A stretch of 64,000 nucleotides of DNA from Lysobacter niastensis (GTDB lineage Bacteria; Pseudomonadota; Gammaproteobacteria; Xanthomonadales; Xanthomonadaceae): the NCBI RefSeq assembly GCF_015453285.1, contig NZ_JADLZT010000012.1, positions 1 to 64,000 on the forward strand, given 5' to 3'. Positions 18,885 to 29,083 of the stretch are shown here, piece after piece. A program made the translations under genes and the position numbers. Under the pieces are notes generated by a model. It searched no databases and was not told where the DNA came from. It worked only from the letters and a program-made list of their open reading frames with translations. Position 1 is the first letter of the stretch. The number at the start of each line of letters is the position of its first letter.

Positions 18885-20150
18885 TCAAGCGGGCACGCCC
18901 CCGGCGTACACAACCTGCAGCGTGGGCAACGGGAACACCAGCGCACGCCCCGCGTAAGCGGGATTGGCGAGGAAGTGGCGGCGGAAATGCCACGGCAGCA
19001 CGAGGTGGTACTCATGCCCGTGGGCAAGCACGTCGGCTTCGGCGCAGATCGGAAGGAACGTGCCTGGCGTCATTGCGCCGAACTTGTCGGGATTCACCTC
19101 GCCGACCTCAATGATGTCGTCCTGCGTGATGCCGCAGTACTGCAGCAGCACGTTGCCCTTGGTCGACGCACCGAGCGCGGCGATGGTCTTGCCTTGGGCT
19201 TTCGCCTGCTGAATGAAGGCTCGCAGGCCGTCGCGCGATTCGGCGGTGCTACGCGCGAAGTCTTCGAACGGCGCAAGCGTCTCGAGCCCGCGCGCCGCTT
19301 CGTCCTTGAGGATGCGCGCGACCTCAGGGCTCTCCTGCATGCCCGACGACGACTTGGCCGCCGTCACCGAGAAGCTTCCGCCGTTCACGTCGTTGAACTC
19401 GACATCGACGATGGTGAAGCCGGCACGGTCTGCCATCCACTTTACCTGCTTAAGCGCGTAGTACTCCAGGTGCTCATGGCACACGGTGTCGTAGGACAGC
19501 GCATCCAGCATCGCTGGCATGTAACTCTGCTCGAACACCCACACGCCGTCGTCGGCCAGCACGTCATGGACGTCCTGCATGAAGGCCATCGGCGACTCGA
19601 GGTCGTAGAACATCGAGAACGAGGTCAACACGCGCACGCGCTTGCCAGGACGCACCGTGCGCAGCGTATCGGCGGTGAAGAAATCGGCGCAAAGATCGAC
19701 GTGCGGCTTGTAGTACTGGCGAAACTTGGCGCCCGTGGGATCGATGCCGAGCAGGTCCGCGCCGATACCATCCGGATAGGCGCCGAGCGTCGTGCCATCA
19801 TTCGCGCCGACGTCGACGACGAGGTCCCCTTCGCGCAGCGCCAACAGGCCGAGCACTCGCGCGACTTTAGCGTGGAGGTGGCGCACCATGCTCGCGTTGA
19901 GCCCGGAGCGATAGCCGTAATTGTCGCCGTACATCTCCCCGAGGTCGTAGGAATGTGCGAGCTGCAGCAGCCCGCACGCCTCATCGCCCACGCACTTCAC
20001 CAGGCGCAGCGGACCGGTAGTCACCTGCGCATCCCGCGTGCGCGGGAAGACGCCCGTCAGCATCTGATCGCCGAGGTCGAGGACCTGCACGAGGTGCGGA
20101 TTGCTGCAGATGCGGCAGCGGTCGATGGGCGTGTACGAATGTCGGGCCAT
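18885..20150 (-). CDS. Zinc-binding C-methyltransferase-like protein
   Basis: A 421-residue protein with the three-part layout of sugar C-methyltransferases (NovU/TylC3 type). It has an N-terminal cysteine-rich domain (CRIC near 11-14, with further Cys in KCVGDEACG), a SAM domain (VVDVGANDGTTLGAYP, 'FSMFYDLESP', 'YDTVCHEHLEYYALKQ') and a C-terminal Rossmann-like domain (TIAALGASTKGNVLLQY). In characterised members the target is carbon 3 of a 4-keto-6-deoxy nucleotide sugar. ATG at 20150, 10 bases after the GT2 stop. Activity on a GDP-sugar here is inference. Confidence 0.75.
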   Translation of the reverse strand: MARHSYTPIDRCRICSNPHLVQVLDLGDQMLTGVFPRTRDAQVTTGPLRLVKCVGDEACGLLQLAHSYDLGEMYGDNYGYRSGLNASMVRHLHAKVARVLGLLALREGDLVVDVGANDGTTLGAYPDGIGADLLGIDPTGAKFRQYYKPHVDLCADFFTADTLRTVRPGKRVRVLTSFSMFYDLESPMAFMQDVHDVLADDGVWVFEQSYMPAMLDALSYDTVCHEHLEYYALKQVKWMADRAGFTIVDVEFNDVNGGSFSVTAAKSSSGMQESPEVARILKDEAARGLETLAPFEDFARSTAESRDGLRAFIQQAKAQGKTIAALGASTKGNVLLQYCGITQDDIIEVGEVNPDKFGAMTPGTFLPICAEADVLAHGHEYHLVLPWHFRRHFLANPAYAGRALVFPLPTLQVVYAGGVPA

Positions 20151-20160
20151 GGAATCTCGT

Positions 20161-21192
20161 CTAGGAAGTCGTGCGCCGGCGCGCCGCGGAGAAGCGCATT
20201 GCCTCATCGAGGGTGTCGATGAAGTAACGCGGGTCGGCATGCTTGAAGTGACCGTACAGGCGTGCGGGCCAGTACAGCAGCCCCAGCGGCAGGCGCGCGA
20301 TCGAGTGCGCGGCCGCTCGCTTCCACGCAGAGCCAAAGCGCTCGTGCAGCGCATCGTATTCGCGCATCGAATAGCGACCGAACGCACGCTGCAGTAACAG
20401 CACGCGAAGCAGGCGCCACGGTTCGCGTGGAGTCACGGCGCGCTTGGCTTCGTCCGACACGCCTTCGAACGACCACAACAGTTGCGGCCAGCGCAGCATG
20501 AAGATATCGAAGGCGCGCGCGTTCCACTGACCGTTGCCATTGCGAATCACGATCAACGGCTCGGCCAGCACGACTGCGGTGCCAGCGATCGGCCTGCGGA
20601 ACAGCACTCCGACGTGCACGAACCCGCTGCCGAAGTAATCCCCAGGGTTGCGTTCCAGCCACAGCGAACGGCGCACGACGACCGCACCGACGAAGGTCAG
20701 GTGGACGATGACGTCGCGGAAGAAATCGTCCCACTCTGCGGCGGCGTACAAGCGATCCTTCGCGAAGCCTGGGCGCGCGCGCACAAGCTGTTCGCGCAGA
20801 TGCAGGTCGCGCACCTCGCAGCTGACGATCGCCAAGTCATGCCCCTCGCGTACGGCGGCGAGCACGCGCGACACGGCTCCCGGGTTGAGCACGTCGTCGT
20901 CGGTCATCAGCCAACAGTGTGTGCCAGCAGCGAGTTCGACCGCGTGGTTGCAGTCGCGATCGAAGCCGGCGTTCGACGCCTTCGTTCCCTCGCCCTTACG
21001 CACGTAGCGGATCTGATTCGGAAAACGCTCAACGTAAGGCGCGACTACCTGGTCGCTGCCGTCAGTCGACCCTCCGTCGACGATGACGATCTCCACGCCT
21101 GGCGTAAGCTGCGAGACTATGCTGTCGAGCGTCTCAACGATAAACGCGGCGCGATTGAGCGTGGGGATGCAAATGCTGAGTTCGACGCTCAC
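20161..21192 (-). CDS. Glycosyltransferase family 2 protein
   Basis: A 343-residue GT-A enzyme. GTG start overlapping the GNAT stop (GTGA). 'LSICIPTLNRAAFIVETLDSI', 'IVIVDGGSTDGS' and 'CWLMTDDDVLNPGAV' (DDD as the metal site) are clear. The layout recalls abequosyl-type transferases, which move 3,6-dideoxy or amino-deoxy sugars. The C-terminal 100 residues are basic and moderately hydrophobic, consistent with membrane association. Confidence 0.82.
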   Translation of the reverse strand: MSVELSICIPTLNRAAFIVETLDSIVSQLTPGVEIVIVDGGSTDGSDQVVAPYVERFPNQIRYVRKGEGTKASNAGFDRDCNHAVELAAGTHCWLMTDDDVLNPGAVSRVLAAVREGHDLAIVSCEVRDLHLREQLVRARPGFAKDRLYAAAEWDDFFRDVIVHLTFVGAVVVRRSLWLERNPGDYFGSGFVHVGVLFRRPIAGTAVVLAEPLIVIRNGNGQWNARAFDIFMLRWPQLLWSFEGVSDEAKRAVTPREPWRLLRVLLLQRAFGRYSMREYDALHERFGSAWKRAAAHSIARLPLGLLYWPARLYGHFKHADPRYFIDTLDEAMRFSAARRRTTS

Positions 21193-21671
21193 GCTACATC
21201 TCCTAACGGCTTCACTCCGACCAGCAGGCGAGCACCGTCATTTTCGGGCGTGAGCGCGTAGCCGCGGCGCTTGTACATCGCGATCGCCCGCGCGTTGTCC
21301 TGGTGCACACGCAGGCGTATCGCGGGAGCTCCGCGGTGGCGCGCCATCGTTTCCAGGTACTCCATCATCAGACTACCGAGGCCGCAGGCACGCGCATCCG
21401 GATGCACAGCGATGCCGAGACTGGGGATCGCGTAACCCTCGTTCCAGCCGCGCAACAAGCCGTAGGCGCGCACCGCCTCACCTTCTACGAACACGACGTA
21501 CAGGTCCAAGCCAGCTTGCTCGGCGATGACACGCAACGTCGCGACATCGCCCGCATGCGGGTGGAAGTACGCGTCGTCGCCTGCGGCCGCGAGATCTGTG
21601 AAGAAGCGCGCAAGCGCGGCTTCGCGACCTGGCCTAAGCAACACGCATTCGATTGCTGCGGGCATGTCCAT
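21189..21671 (-). CDS. GNAT-family N-acetyltransferase
   Basis: A 160-residue acetyltransferase. The acetyl-CoA site appears as 'GIAVHPDARACGLGSLMMEYLE', a variant of the Q/RxxGxG/A motif (RACGLG), followed by 'IRLRVHQDNARAIAMYKRRGY'. ATG at 21671, one base beyond the aminotransferase stop. Standing directly after a DegT aminotransferase, it is the natural candidate to N-acetylate the new amino group of the sugar. Substrate inferred from context only. Confidence 0.8.
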   Translation of the reverse strand: MDMPAAIECVLLRPGREAALARFFTDLAAAGDDAYFHPHAGDVATLRVIAEQAGLDLYVVFVEGEAVRAYGLLRGWNEGYAIPSLGIAVHPDARACGLGSLMMEYLETMARHRGAPAIRLRVHQDNARAIAMYKRRGYALTPENDGARLLVGVKPLGDVA

Positions 21672-21672
21672 G

Positions 21673-22785
21673 TCACCCCGCGAGCGAGGCGAGCGCGTCG
21701 CAGATGCGGTGGATGCGCGCATCGTCAAGGCTCGGACTCGACGGCAGCACGAGCATCGACGCGGCCAGCGCATCGCTCACCGGCAGGTGCGACTGAGGGC
21801 CATAGAGATGGGGCATCGCACTTGCTGGATAAAAGCCGGGTCGGGTTTCGATACCGAGCGCGTCCATCTGACCCATCACCGCGTCGCGGCCCTGCGGATA
21901 GTGCGCGGGATCCAGGCGCACGCCAACAGCCCACATCACCGGGTCGACGTCCATTTCGATCTTCTGCATCGACAGCCCCGGCATCGCCTGCAGGCGCGTG
22001 GTGTATGCGGCCCACACTCCGCCGCGCTTGGCGACGATGCGATCGATCTGCTCGAGTTGCGCGCAACCGATTGCCGCCTGCAGGTTGGTGAGGCGGAAAT
22101 TATGGCCCGCGACCTCATGCATGTAGCGTGTGCGCGCCATGCCGTGACTGCGGTACAGGCGCATGCGGTCGGCGAGCGCGTCGTCGCCGGTGGTCACCGC
22201 ACCGCCCTCGCCCGTCGTGATGGTCTTGGTGGCGTGGAAGCTGTACGTACCCATCGGCGCGATCGTGCCGGACATGCGACCGCGATACTTCGATCCGATC
22301 GACTCTGCCGCATCCTCGATTACCAGCACGCCGCTTTCGTCGCCGAGGGCGAGCAGCGGCTCGAGCGCGCAAACATTACCGTAGGTGTGCACTGGCACGA
22401 TCGCGCGCGTGCGGGACGTGATCAGCGGCGCGACCGTCTCGGCGGTGATGCACCACGTATCGGGATCGATGTCGGCGAACACGGGCGTGGCACCGACCAT
22501 GCGCGCCATATTGGCAGCAGCCATGAACGCGAAGCCGGGCACGATGACTTCATCGCCCGCGCCTATACCTGCGCCCAGATAGGCAAGGTGCAGCGCGGCC
22601 GTGCCGTTCGCCACTGCGAGCACGTTGCGCGCATCGGCGTAGCGTGCGAAGTCGGCCTCGAGCCGGTCGACATAGGGGCCACCGGAGATCCACGTCGAGC
22701 GCAGGGCGTCGACCGCGTACTCCTCCTCGCGGCCCCACAAAGTGGGCTCGGCCCACGGGATCGTGTTGCGCATGTGTACCGTCAT
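21673..22785 (-). CDS. DegT/DnrJ/EryC1 sugar aminotransferase, perosamine-synthase-like
   Basis: A 370-residue PLP enzyme. The Schiff-base lysine lies in FHATKTITTGEGGAV, 'IEDAAES' gives the cofactor aspartate, and 'GTAALHLAYLGAG' and 'GFAFMAAANMA' are family motifs. The start 'IPWAEPTLWGREEEYAVDAL' is like GDP-perosamine synthases (Per/RfbE). With Gmd in the same operon, the likely reaction is transfer of an amino group from glutamate to C4 of GDP-4-keto-6-deoxymannose. ATG at 22785 overlaps the methyltransferase stop. The exact sugar remains inferred. Confidence 0.8.
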   Translation of the reverse strand: MTVHMRNTIPWAEPTLWGREEEYAVDALRSTWISGGPYVDRLEADFARYADARNVLAVANGTAALHLAYLGAGIGAGDEVIVPGFAFMAAANMARMVGATPVFADIDPDTWCITAETVAPLITSRTRAIVPVHTYGNVCALEPLLALGDESGVLVIEDAAESIGSKYRGRMSGTIAPMGTYSFHATKTITTGEGGAVTTGDDALADRMRLYRSHGMARTRYMHEVAGHNFRLTNLQAAIGCAQLEQIDRIVAKRGGVWAAYTTRLQAMPGLSMQKIEMDVDPVMWAVGVRLDPAHYPQGRDAVMGQMDALGIETRPGFYPASAMPHLYGPQSHLPVSDALAASMLVLPSSPSLDDARIHRICDALASLAG

Positions 22786-23765
22786 CGCTCGATCGCGGGC
22801 TTGGCGAATTCAAGGGCCACGACGCCCATTCCAGACAGGGTAGCGGAATTATCCCGACGGGCGTAAGCCCGGGCTGTGGCCAAGGGCTCGCGCCAGCGGG
22901 GGTAGAAAGGGTCTGTGCGCTTGGCCAGCACGTCTGCGTCGTAGGCGCCCGGCACGCGCTCGGCGTAGAGCGCGCGGGCCGAAGGGGCACCGGTGATGGC
23001 GAAGATCGCCTGCAGGCGCGCCTCATCGTAGTAGCGCTGCCAGAACACGAAACCGGCCTCGTCCGACTCCAGCAAACCGTATTCGTCGATGTTCGTGAAC
23101 TCCTCCATCGCCTCGGCGGCACACGGCACCGACAGCAGCAGGCGGCCTCCGGGCGCGACGCGGTCCCACATCGTGCGCACCGCGCCGAGGTCGTCCACGA
23201 TGTGCTCGAGCACTGACATGCACGTGACCAGCGGATAGTCGCGCGCATCGGCGGGGAGCGTGTCGATGAGAACGTCGAAGAAGCGGCAGCGGCTGTCGAC
23301 ACCCAGGCCTTGCGCCATTGAACGCGTGCGGGCGAGGTCATTGCTGTCGGGGTTGACCAGATCCGCATGCGCGCGCATGTCTGCACGCAACATCAGCAGC
23401 GTCAGCAAGCGCGGTGACGACACGTCGAGCACGCGCGCCGGGCGCAGCGTGCGCAGGCGCCTCCAAAAGAAGTCCATCTCGAAGTGCCGCACCGAGTCGA
23501 GCGGCGACACAACGCAATGATAGGCGTCGGCCGCATGCCCTGCGAACAGCAGGCGTACGCCCGCAGCAAGGCACGCGAAGCGGAATCGCATGCCCGGCAC
23601 GCCCAGCAACGCACCGGCGCCCCAATAGAACGGGAACAAAACCAGTCCGGCCATCAGATACGCGATACGACGCCAGCCCGTCGGCGGCCGCGCGGGCAGA
23701 TGAAAGCTGAGGCGCCGGCGACGCACACCGTCAGCCGCGAGCGCAGGATCGATCAGTTCGGACAT
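22782..23765 (-). CDS. Membrane-anchored SAM-dependent methyltransferase
   Basis: A 327-residue protein starting at the ATG at 23765, which overlaps the flippase stop by 13 bases. One or two hydrophobic segments near residues 35-75 precede a methyltransferase domain ('ARVLDVSSPRLLTLLML', 'FFDVLIDTLPADARDYPLVTC', 'VLEHIVDDLGAVRTMWDRVAPGGRLLLSVP'). The SAM glycine motif is degenerate (DVSSPR rather than DxGxGxG). The 'SVLEHI' and 'PGGRLLLSVP' motifs are intact. It probably modifies a glycan at the inner membrane. Confidence 0.65.
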   Translation of the reverse strand: MSELIDPALAADGVRRRRLSFHLPARPPTGWRRIAYLMAGLVLFPFYWGAGALLGVPGMRFRFACLAAGVRLLFAGHAADAYHCVVSPLDSVRHFEMDFFWRRLRTLRPARVLDVSSPRLLTLLMLRADMRAHADLVNPDSNDLARTRSMAQGLGVDSRCRFFDVLIDTLPADARDYPLVTCMSVLEHIVDDLGAVRTMWDRVAPGGRLLLSVPCAAEAMEEFTNIDEYGLLESDEAGFVFWQRYYDEARLQAIFAITGAPSARALYAERVPGAYDADVLAKRTDPFYPRWREPLATARAYARRDNSATLSGMGVVALEFAKPAIER

Positions 23766-25258
23766 AGCCGCGTACGCCCTCCGACAAATGCCAGCACCTG
23801 CTGGCGCGCGAAGGGGCTGTAGAGCGCACCGACGGCGATGCCAACGCAGGCCGCCAGGATTGCGATCGCGGTCTCCGTCCACGGCGACAGGCTGAACGCA
23901 CGCGACACCCACGCGCCGGCGAGTGCTGGCATGAGCGCGATCAGCAAGGGCACTGCGATGTCGCGCGCGAGCCACGCGATGCCCGCGAATCCCGCCACCT
24001 TGTGCCCGGTGACGATGGTGCCGACGAACAGGTATGCGACGCCGAGCAGGGCCCACGACAGCGCACCGCCGATCGCACCGTAATGCGTCGCCAGCCACAC
24101 TATCACCGGCAAAGCGAGCACCAGCAGCCCAAGGTTGATGCCCAAGGGGATGCGCGGCCGCCCCTTCGCCAGCTGCAGCGCATACGGAAAATACATCACG
24201 CCGTTCAACGCGGATCCGATCGCGAGCAACCCGACGATCGGCGCGACGTGCAGCGCCACATCCGCGCGCCCGGTCCACAGCGTCACCAGCGCTTCGACGT
24301 GCAGGGAGAGCGCCAGCGCAAGCGAGAAGATCGCCGCGGCGTACATGCGGCTCGTGTCGGAGTAGAACTTGGCCAGGGCCACGTCGTCGCCGCGCGCGTG
24401 CAGCGTCGTGAACTTCGGATAGATCACGTTGAACGAGGGGCCGGTCAGCACCGACAGGCCGCTGACGAGCAGCGCGGCGAGCATGTAGTGACCGAAGGCG
24501 CTGAGGTCGATGAGGCGCGAGAGCAGCGCTTTGTCGAGCTGGGTAAACACGAGCGAAGTGATCGCGACCCCCGACATCCACGCGGAAAAATGCCAAACCC
24601 GCTTCAGATCGGCAAAATCGTACGGCGCATCACGCTCCCCCACCGCGCGCCGGGCCAGCACCCGCAGCACGATCGCCTGCAGCAGCCCGAACGCCGCCTG
24701 CACGACGAAGAACGCCTGGATGCTGCATTCACCCCACGCGAGCACAGCGATCGTGGTGATCGCGGCGAGGATGTTGATCGCCATGCTCGTCGCCGCTGAA
24801 CGCGCGAGCCGGTGCGCGCCGACCAGCGCACCGTGGTAGAGACTGATGGGCCAGCGGCACGCTAGGTTCACGCCCATCAACGCGACAGCCTGCGCAACGG
24901 TGGCGTCCGGCAGCGCCTTTGCCTGCAGCCAATGCGCACCGATCCACGGTGCGGCGAGCGCGACGATCGCGGCGATGAGCAGTGCGACGCCGATGTACAC
25001 CACGCCGAGCGTGCGCAGCATCGAGGCCGAGCGACGCCGCTGCCCGGTTTCCGCTCCGTGCGCGATTTCGCGGCTGACGGTCGGCGCAAGGCCGAGGTCG
25101 AGCACCTGCAGCACCGCCTGCAGTGTTGCGTAAAAGCCGATGAGGCCGTACGCCTCCATGCCCAGGAAGCGCAGGTAGAAAGGCAGTGCAACCAGGCTGA
25201 CCAGCACCAGGACGACCGAGTTGGCCATCCCCGCCACCATGTTCCAGGCAAGACGCAC
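23753..25258 (-). CDS. Wzx-type polysaccharide flippase
   Basis: A 501-residue MOP-superfamily membrane protein with 12-14 predicted segments. The N-terminus 'VVLVLVSLVALPFYLRFLGMEAYGLIGF' and 'DLGLAPTVSREIA' are typical of O-antigen flippases. It would move undecaprenyl-linked oligosaccharide to the periplasmic face. GTG at 25258 or ATG at 25240 may be the start; both leave the first membrane segment intact. It is the only lipid-linked glycan exporter in the window. No Wzm/Wzt ABC transporter and no recognisable Wzy were seen. Confidence 0.85.
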   Translation of the reverse strand: MRLAWNMVAGMANSVVLVLVSLVALPFYLRFLGMEAYGLIGFYATLQAVLQVLDLGLAPTVSREIAHGAETGQRRRSASMLRTLGVVYIGVALLIAAIVALAAPWIGAHWLQAKALPDATVAQAVALMGVNLACRWPISLYHGALVGAHRLARSAATSMAINILAAITTIAVLAWGECSIQAFFVVQAAFGLLQAIVLRVLARRAVGERDAPYDFADLKRVWHFSAWMSGVAITSLVFTQLDKALLSRLIDLSAFGHYMLAALLVSGLSVLTGPSFNVIYPKFTTLHARGDDVALAKFYSDTSRMYAAAIFSLALALSLHVEALVTLWTGRADVALHVAPIVGLLAIGSALNGVMYFPYALQLAKGRPRIPLGINLGLLVLALPVIVWLATHYGAIGGALSWALLGVAYLFVGTIVTGHKVAGFAGIAWLARDIAVPLLIALMPALAGAWVSRAFSLSPWTETAIAILAACVGIAVGALYSPFARQQVLAFVGGRTRLCPN

Positions 25259-25263
25259 GCGCG

Positions 25264-26376
25264 CTACTCGTTGAAGTCGTCGGCGCGATAGCCGTGCTGC
25301 GTGATGAGGGCATCGCGCTGCGCGGCGCGCAGGTCGGCCTCCGTCATCTCGCGCACGAGCTCTGCGAAGGCGATCTTTGGCTCCCAGCCAAGTTCGCGCT
25401 TGGCTTTGGTCGCATCGCCGAGCAGCGTGTCAACTTCTGCCGGCCGGAAGTAACGCGGATCGACCGCGACGATGACGCGCCCTTCGCCGTCCATGCCCTG
25501 CTCTTGCAAGCCGCTGCCGCGCCACGTGAGCTCGATGCCCATCTCGCGAGCGACCGCACTGACAAATTCGCGCACGCTGTACTGATGGCCCGATGCGATG
25601 ACGTAATCGCCCGGGTTGTCCTGTTGCAGGATCAGCCACTGCGCGACGACGTAATCGCGCGCGTGACCCCAGTCGCGCTTCGCGTCGAGGTTGCCGAGGT
25701 ACAGGCAGTTCTGCAGGCCCAGCTTGATGCGCGCCAGGCCGCGGGTAATCTTGCGAGTGACGAAGTTTTCACCACGCACCGGCGACTCGTGGTTGAACAG
25801 GATGCCGTTGCTCGCGTGCATGCCGCGGGCTTCGCGATAGTTCACCGTGATCCAGTACGCGTAGAGCTTGGCGGCCGCGTACGGCGAACGCGGATAGAAC
25901 GGAGTGGTCTCGCGCTGCGGCACTTCCTGCACCATGCCGTACATCTCGGACGTCGATGCCTGGTAGAAGCGCGTGCGGTCCTCCATGCCGAGGATGCGGA
26001 TCGCTTCGAGCAGGCGCAGCGTACCGAGTGCATTGGTGTCGGCGGTGTATTCAGGCTGTTCGAAGGACACCGCGACGTGGCTCTGCGCCGCGAGGTTGTA
26101 AACCTCGTCGGGCTGTGTCTGCTGCATGATGCGGATCAGGCTCGACGAATCGGTCACGTCGCCGTGGTGCAGGAAGAAACGGACGCCCGCTTCGTGCGGA
26201 TCCCGGTACAGGTGGTCGATGCGCTTAGTGTTGAACGACGAGGCGCGGCGCTTGATGCCGTGGACTTCGTAGCCCTTCTCGAGCAAGAGTTCGGCGAGGT
26301 ACGCGCCGTCCTGCCCTGTCACGCCGGTGATGAGCGCACGCTTCAAGCCCGCCACCCTACGCTTTGGAATAGGCAT
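25264..26376 (-). CDS. gmd: GDP-mannose 4,6-dehydratase
   Basis: A 370-residue SDR enzyme forming GDP-4-keto-6-deoxy-D-mannose. The NADP-binding motif is [14 protein letters not shown] (18-31) and '[18 protein letters not shown]' is diagnostic of Gmd. The catalytic S/T-E-Y-K set is in 'QASTSEMYG' and '[15 protein letters not shown]'. The product feeds GDP-perosamine, GDP-rhamnose or GDP-fucose. The neighbouring aminotransferase favours the first, and no reductase (rmd, fcl) is present. It stops five bases before the flippase start. Confidence 0.95.
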   Translation of the reverse strand: MPIPKRRVAGLKRALITGVTGQDGAYLAELLLEKGYEVHGIKRRASSFNTKRIDHLYRDPHEAGVRFFLHHGDVTDSSSLIRIMQQTQPDEVYNLAAQSHVAVSFEQPEYTADTNALGTLRLLEAIRILGMEDRTRFYQASTSEMYGMVQEVPQRETTPFYPRSPYAAAKLYAYWITVNYREARGMHASNGILFNHESPVRGENFVTRKITRGLARIKLGLQNCLYLGNLDAKRDWGHARDYVVAQWLILQQDNPGDYVIASGHQYSVREFVSAVAREMGIELTWRGSGLQEQGMDGEGRVIVAVDPRYFRPAEVDTLLGDATKAKRELGWEPKIAFAELVREMTEADLRAAQRDALITQHGYRADDFNE

Positions 26377-26380
26377 TGGA

Positions 26381-27241
26381 TCATTCGTTGTGAATCCGTA
26401 GGTAGGTGAGTGCGGTGATCTGCTCGGACACCAGGCCGATCAGGAAGATGATCACCGATGCGCTGAGCAGGAGGACGCTCATGTTCGTGAAGCGGCCCAT
26501 GGTGAGGAACGTATATGCGTAGTGCGCCAGCCCGACCAAGCTGAACAGGACAGCAGTGGGCGCAAACAATTTGAGCGGCGAATAGAGGGTCGCAATCTTA
26601 AAGATGATGAGCAAAAAACGGATACCGTCGCGAAGCGGGCGAATATGGCTGTTGGTGCCGATGCGCTTGGTCACCGGCACCGGCACGTAGGCGACCGGGT
26701 AGGCGCTGCGGAAGAACGCCATCGTGCTGGTGGTGGGATAGGAGAATCCGTTCGGCAGCAGGTGCAGGAACTCGCGAAATTTCCCGGCGCGTACGGCGCG
26801 GAAGCCGGACGTCAGGTCGTCGATGCGATGCCCGGTCATCCAGGTCGCCAGCCGGTTGTAGAAGGCATTGGCCGCACCCCGGCCGACATTGGCCTGGCCT
26901 GACGAGTCGCGGGCACCGACCACCATGTCGAACCCCTCGTCCAACTTGGCGAGGAGGCCGTGGATCAGGGCCGGGTCGTGCTGGCCGTCGGCATCCATGA
27001 ATACGATGACCTGGCCGCTGGCCGCCCGGGCACCGCGCTTGATGGCCGCCCCATTGCCCATGGAATAAGGCGAAGAAAGCACCCGGACCCCGTGATCGGC
27101 CGCGATCCGGGCTGTCCCGTCGGTGGAACCGTCGTCCACGACGATGACCTCGGCCTCGGGCAACTCCGCCTTCAGCTTCGGCAACGTCCGCTCCAAACCC
27201 GCTTCCTCGTTTTTAGCTGGAAGCACTACTGTGATGCGCAT
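26381..27241 (-). CDS. Polyprenol-phosphate glycosyltransferase-like GT2
   Basis: A 286-residue protein of the dolichol-phosphate mannose synthase (DPM1) type. It has '[19 protein letters not shown]', '[13 protein letters not shown]' and '[13 protein letters not shown]' (DAD metal site), followed by two C-terminal membrane segments (about 200-230 and 245-270). Such enzymes load undecaprenyl phosphate with one sugar. That is the donor type used by GT-C transferases like those after pilA, which gives a plausible functional link. It is the first gene of the reverse arm, with its promoter in the 114-base gap shared with pilB. Confidence 0.8.
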   Translation of the reverse strand: MRITVVLPAKNEEAGLERTLPKLKAELPEAEVIVVDDGSTDGTARIAADHGVRVLSSPYSMGNGAAIKRGARAASGQVIVFMDADGQHDPALIHGLLAKLDEGFDMVVGARDSSGQANVGRGAANAFYNRLATWMTGHRIDDLTSGFRAVRAGKFREFLHLLPNGFSYPTTSTMAFFRSAYPVAYVPVPVTKRIGTNSHIRPLRDGIRFLLIIFKIATLYSPLKLFAPTAVLFSLVGLAHYAYTFLTMGRFTNMSVLLLSASVIIFLIGLVSEQITALTYLRIHNE

Positions 27242-27355
27242 CTAGTTCCCCTACCCAACGGCGGGCCTAGATTGCGAAAAAGCAGGACGTGGCGCAATGC
27301 GCCGCGGTCGCAGAATGGGGTAAAGTCCCCCAGGGGAAGCATCAAGGGGCATCAA

Positions 27356-29080
<1,725 letters not shown>

Positions 29081-29083
29081 ACC

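Noticed and set aside
9639-27241. Mobile element or integrated phage carrying the glycan island
   Set aside because: No integrase, transposase, attachment-site repeat or tRNA was found at either edge. Foreign origin remains possible through homologous exchange in pilA and pilB flanks.
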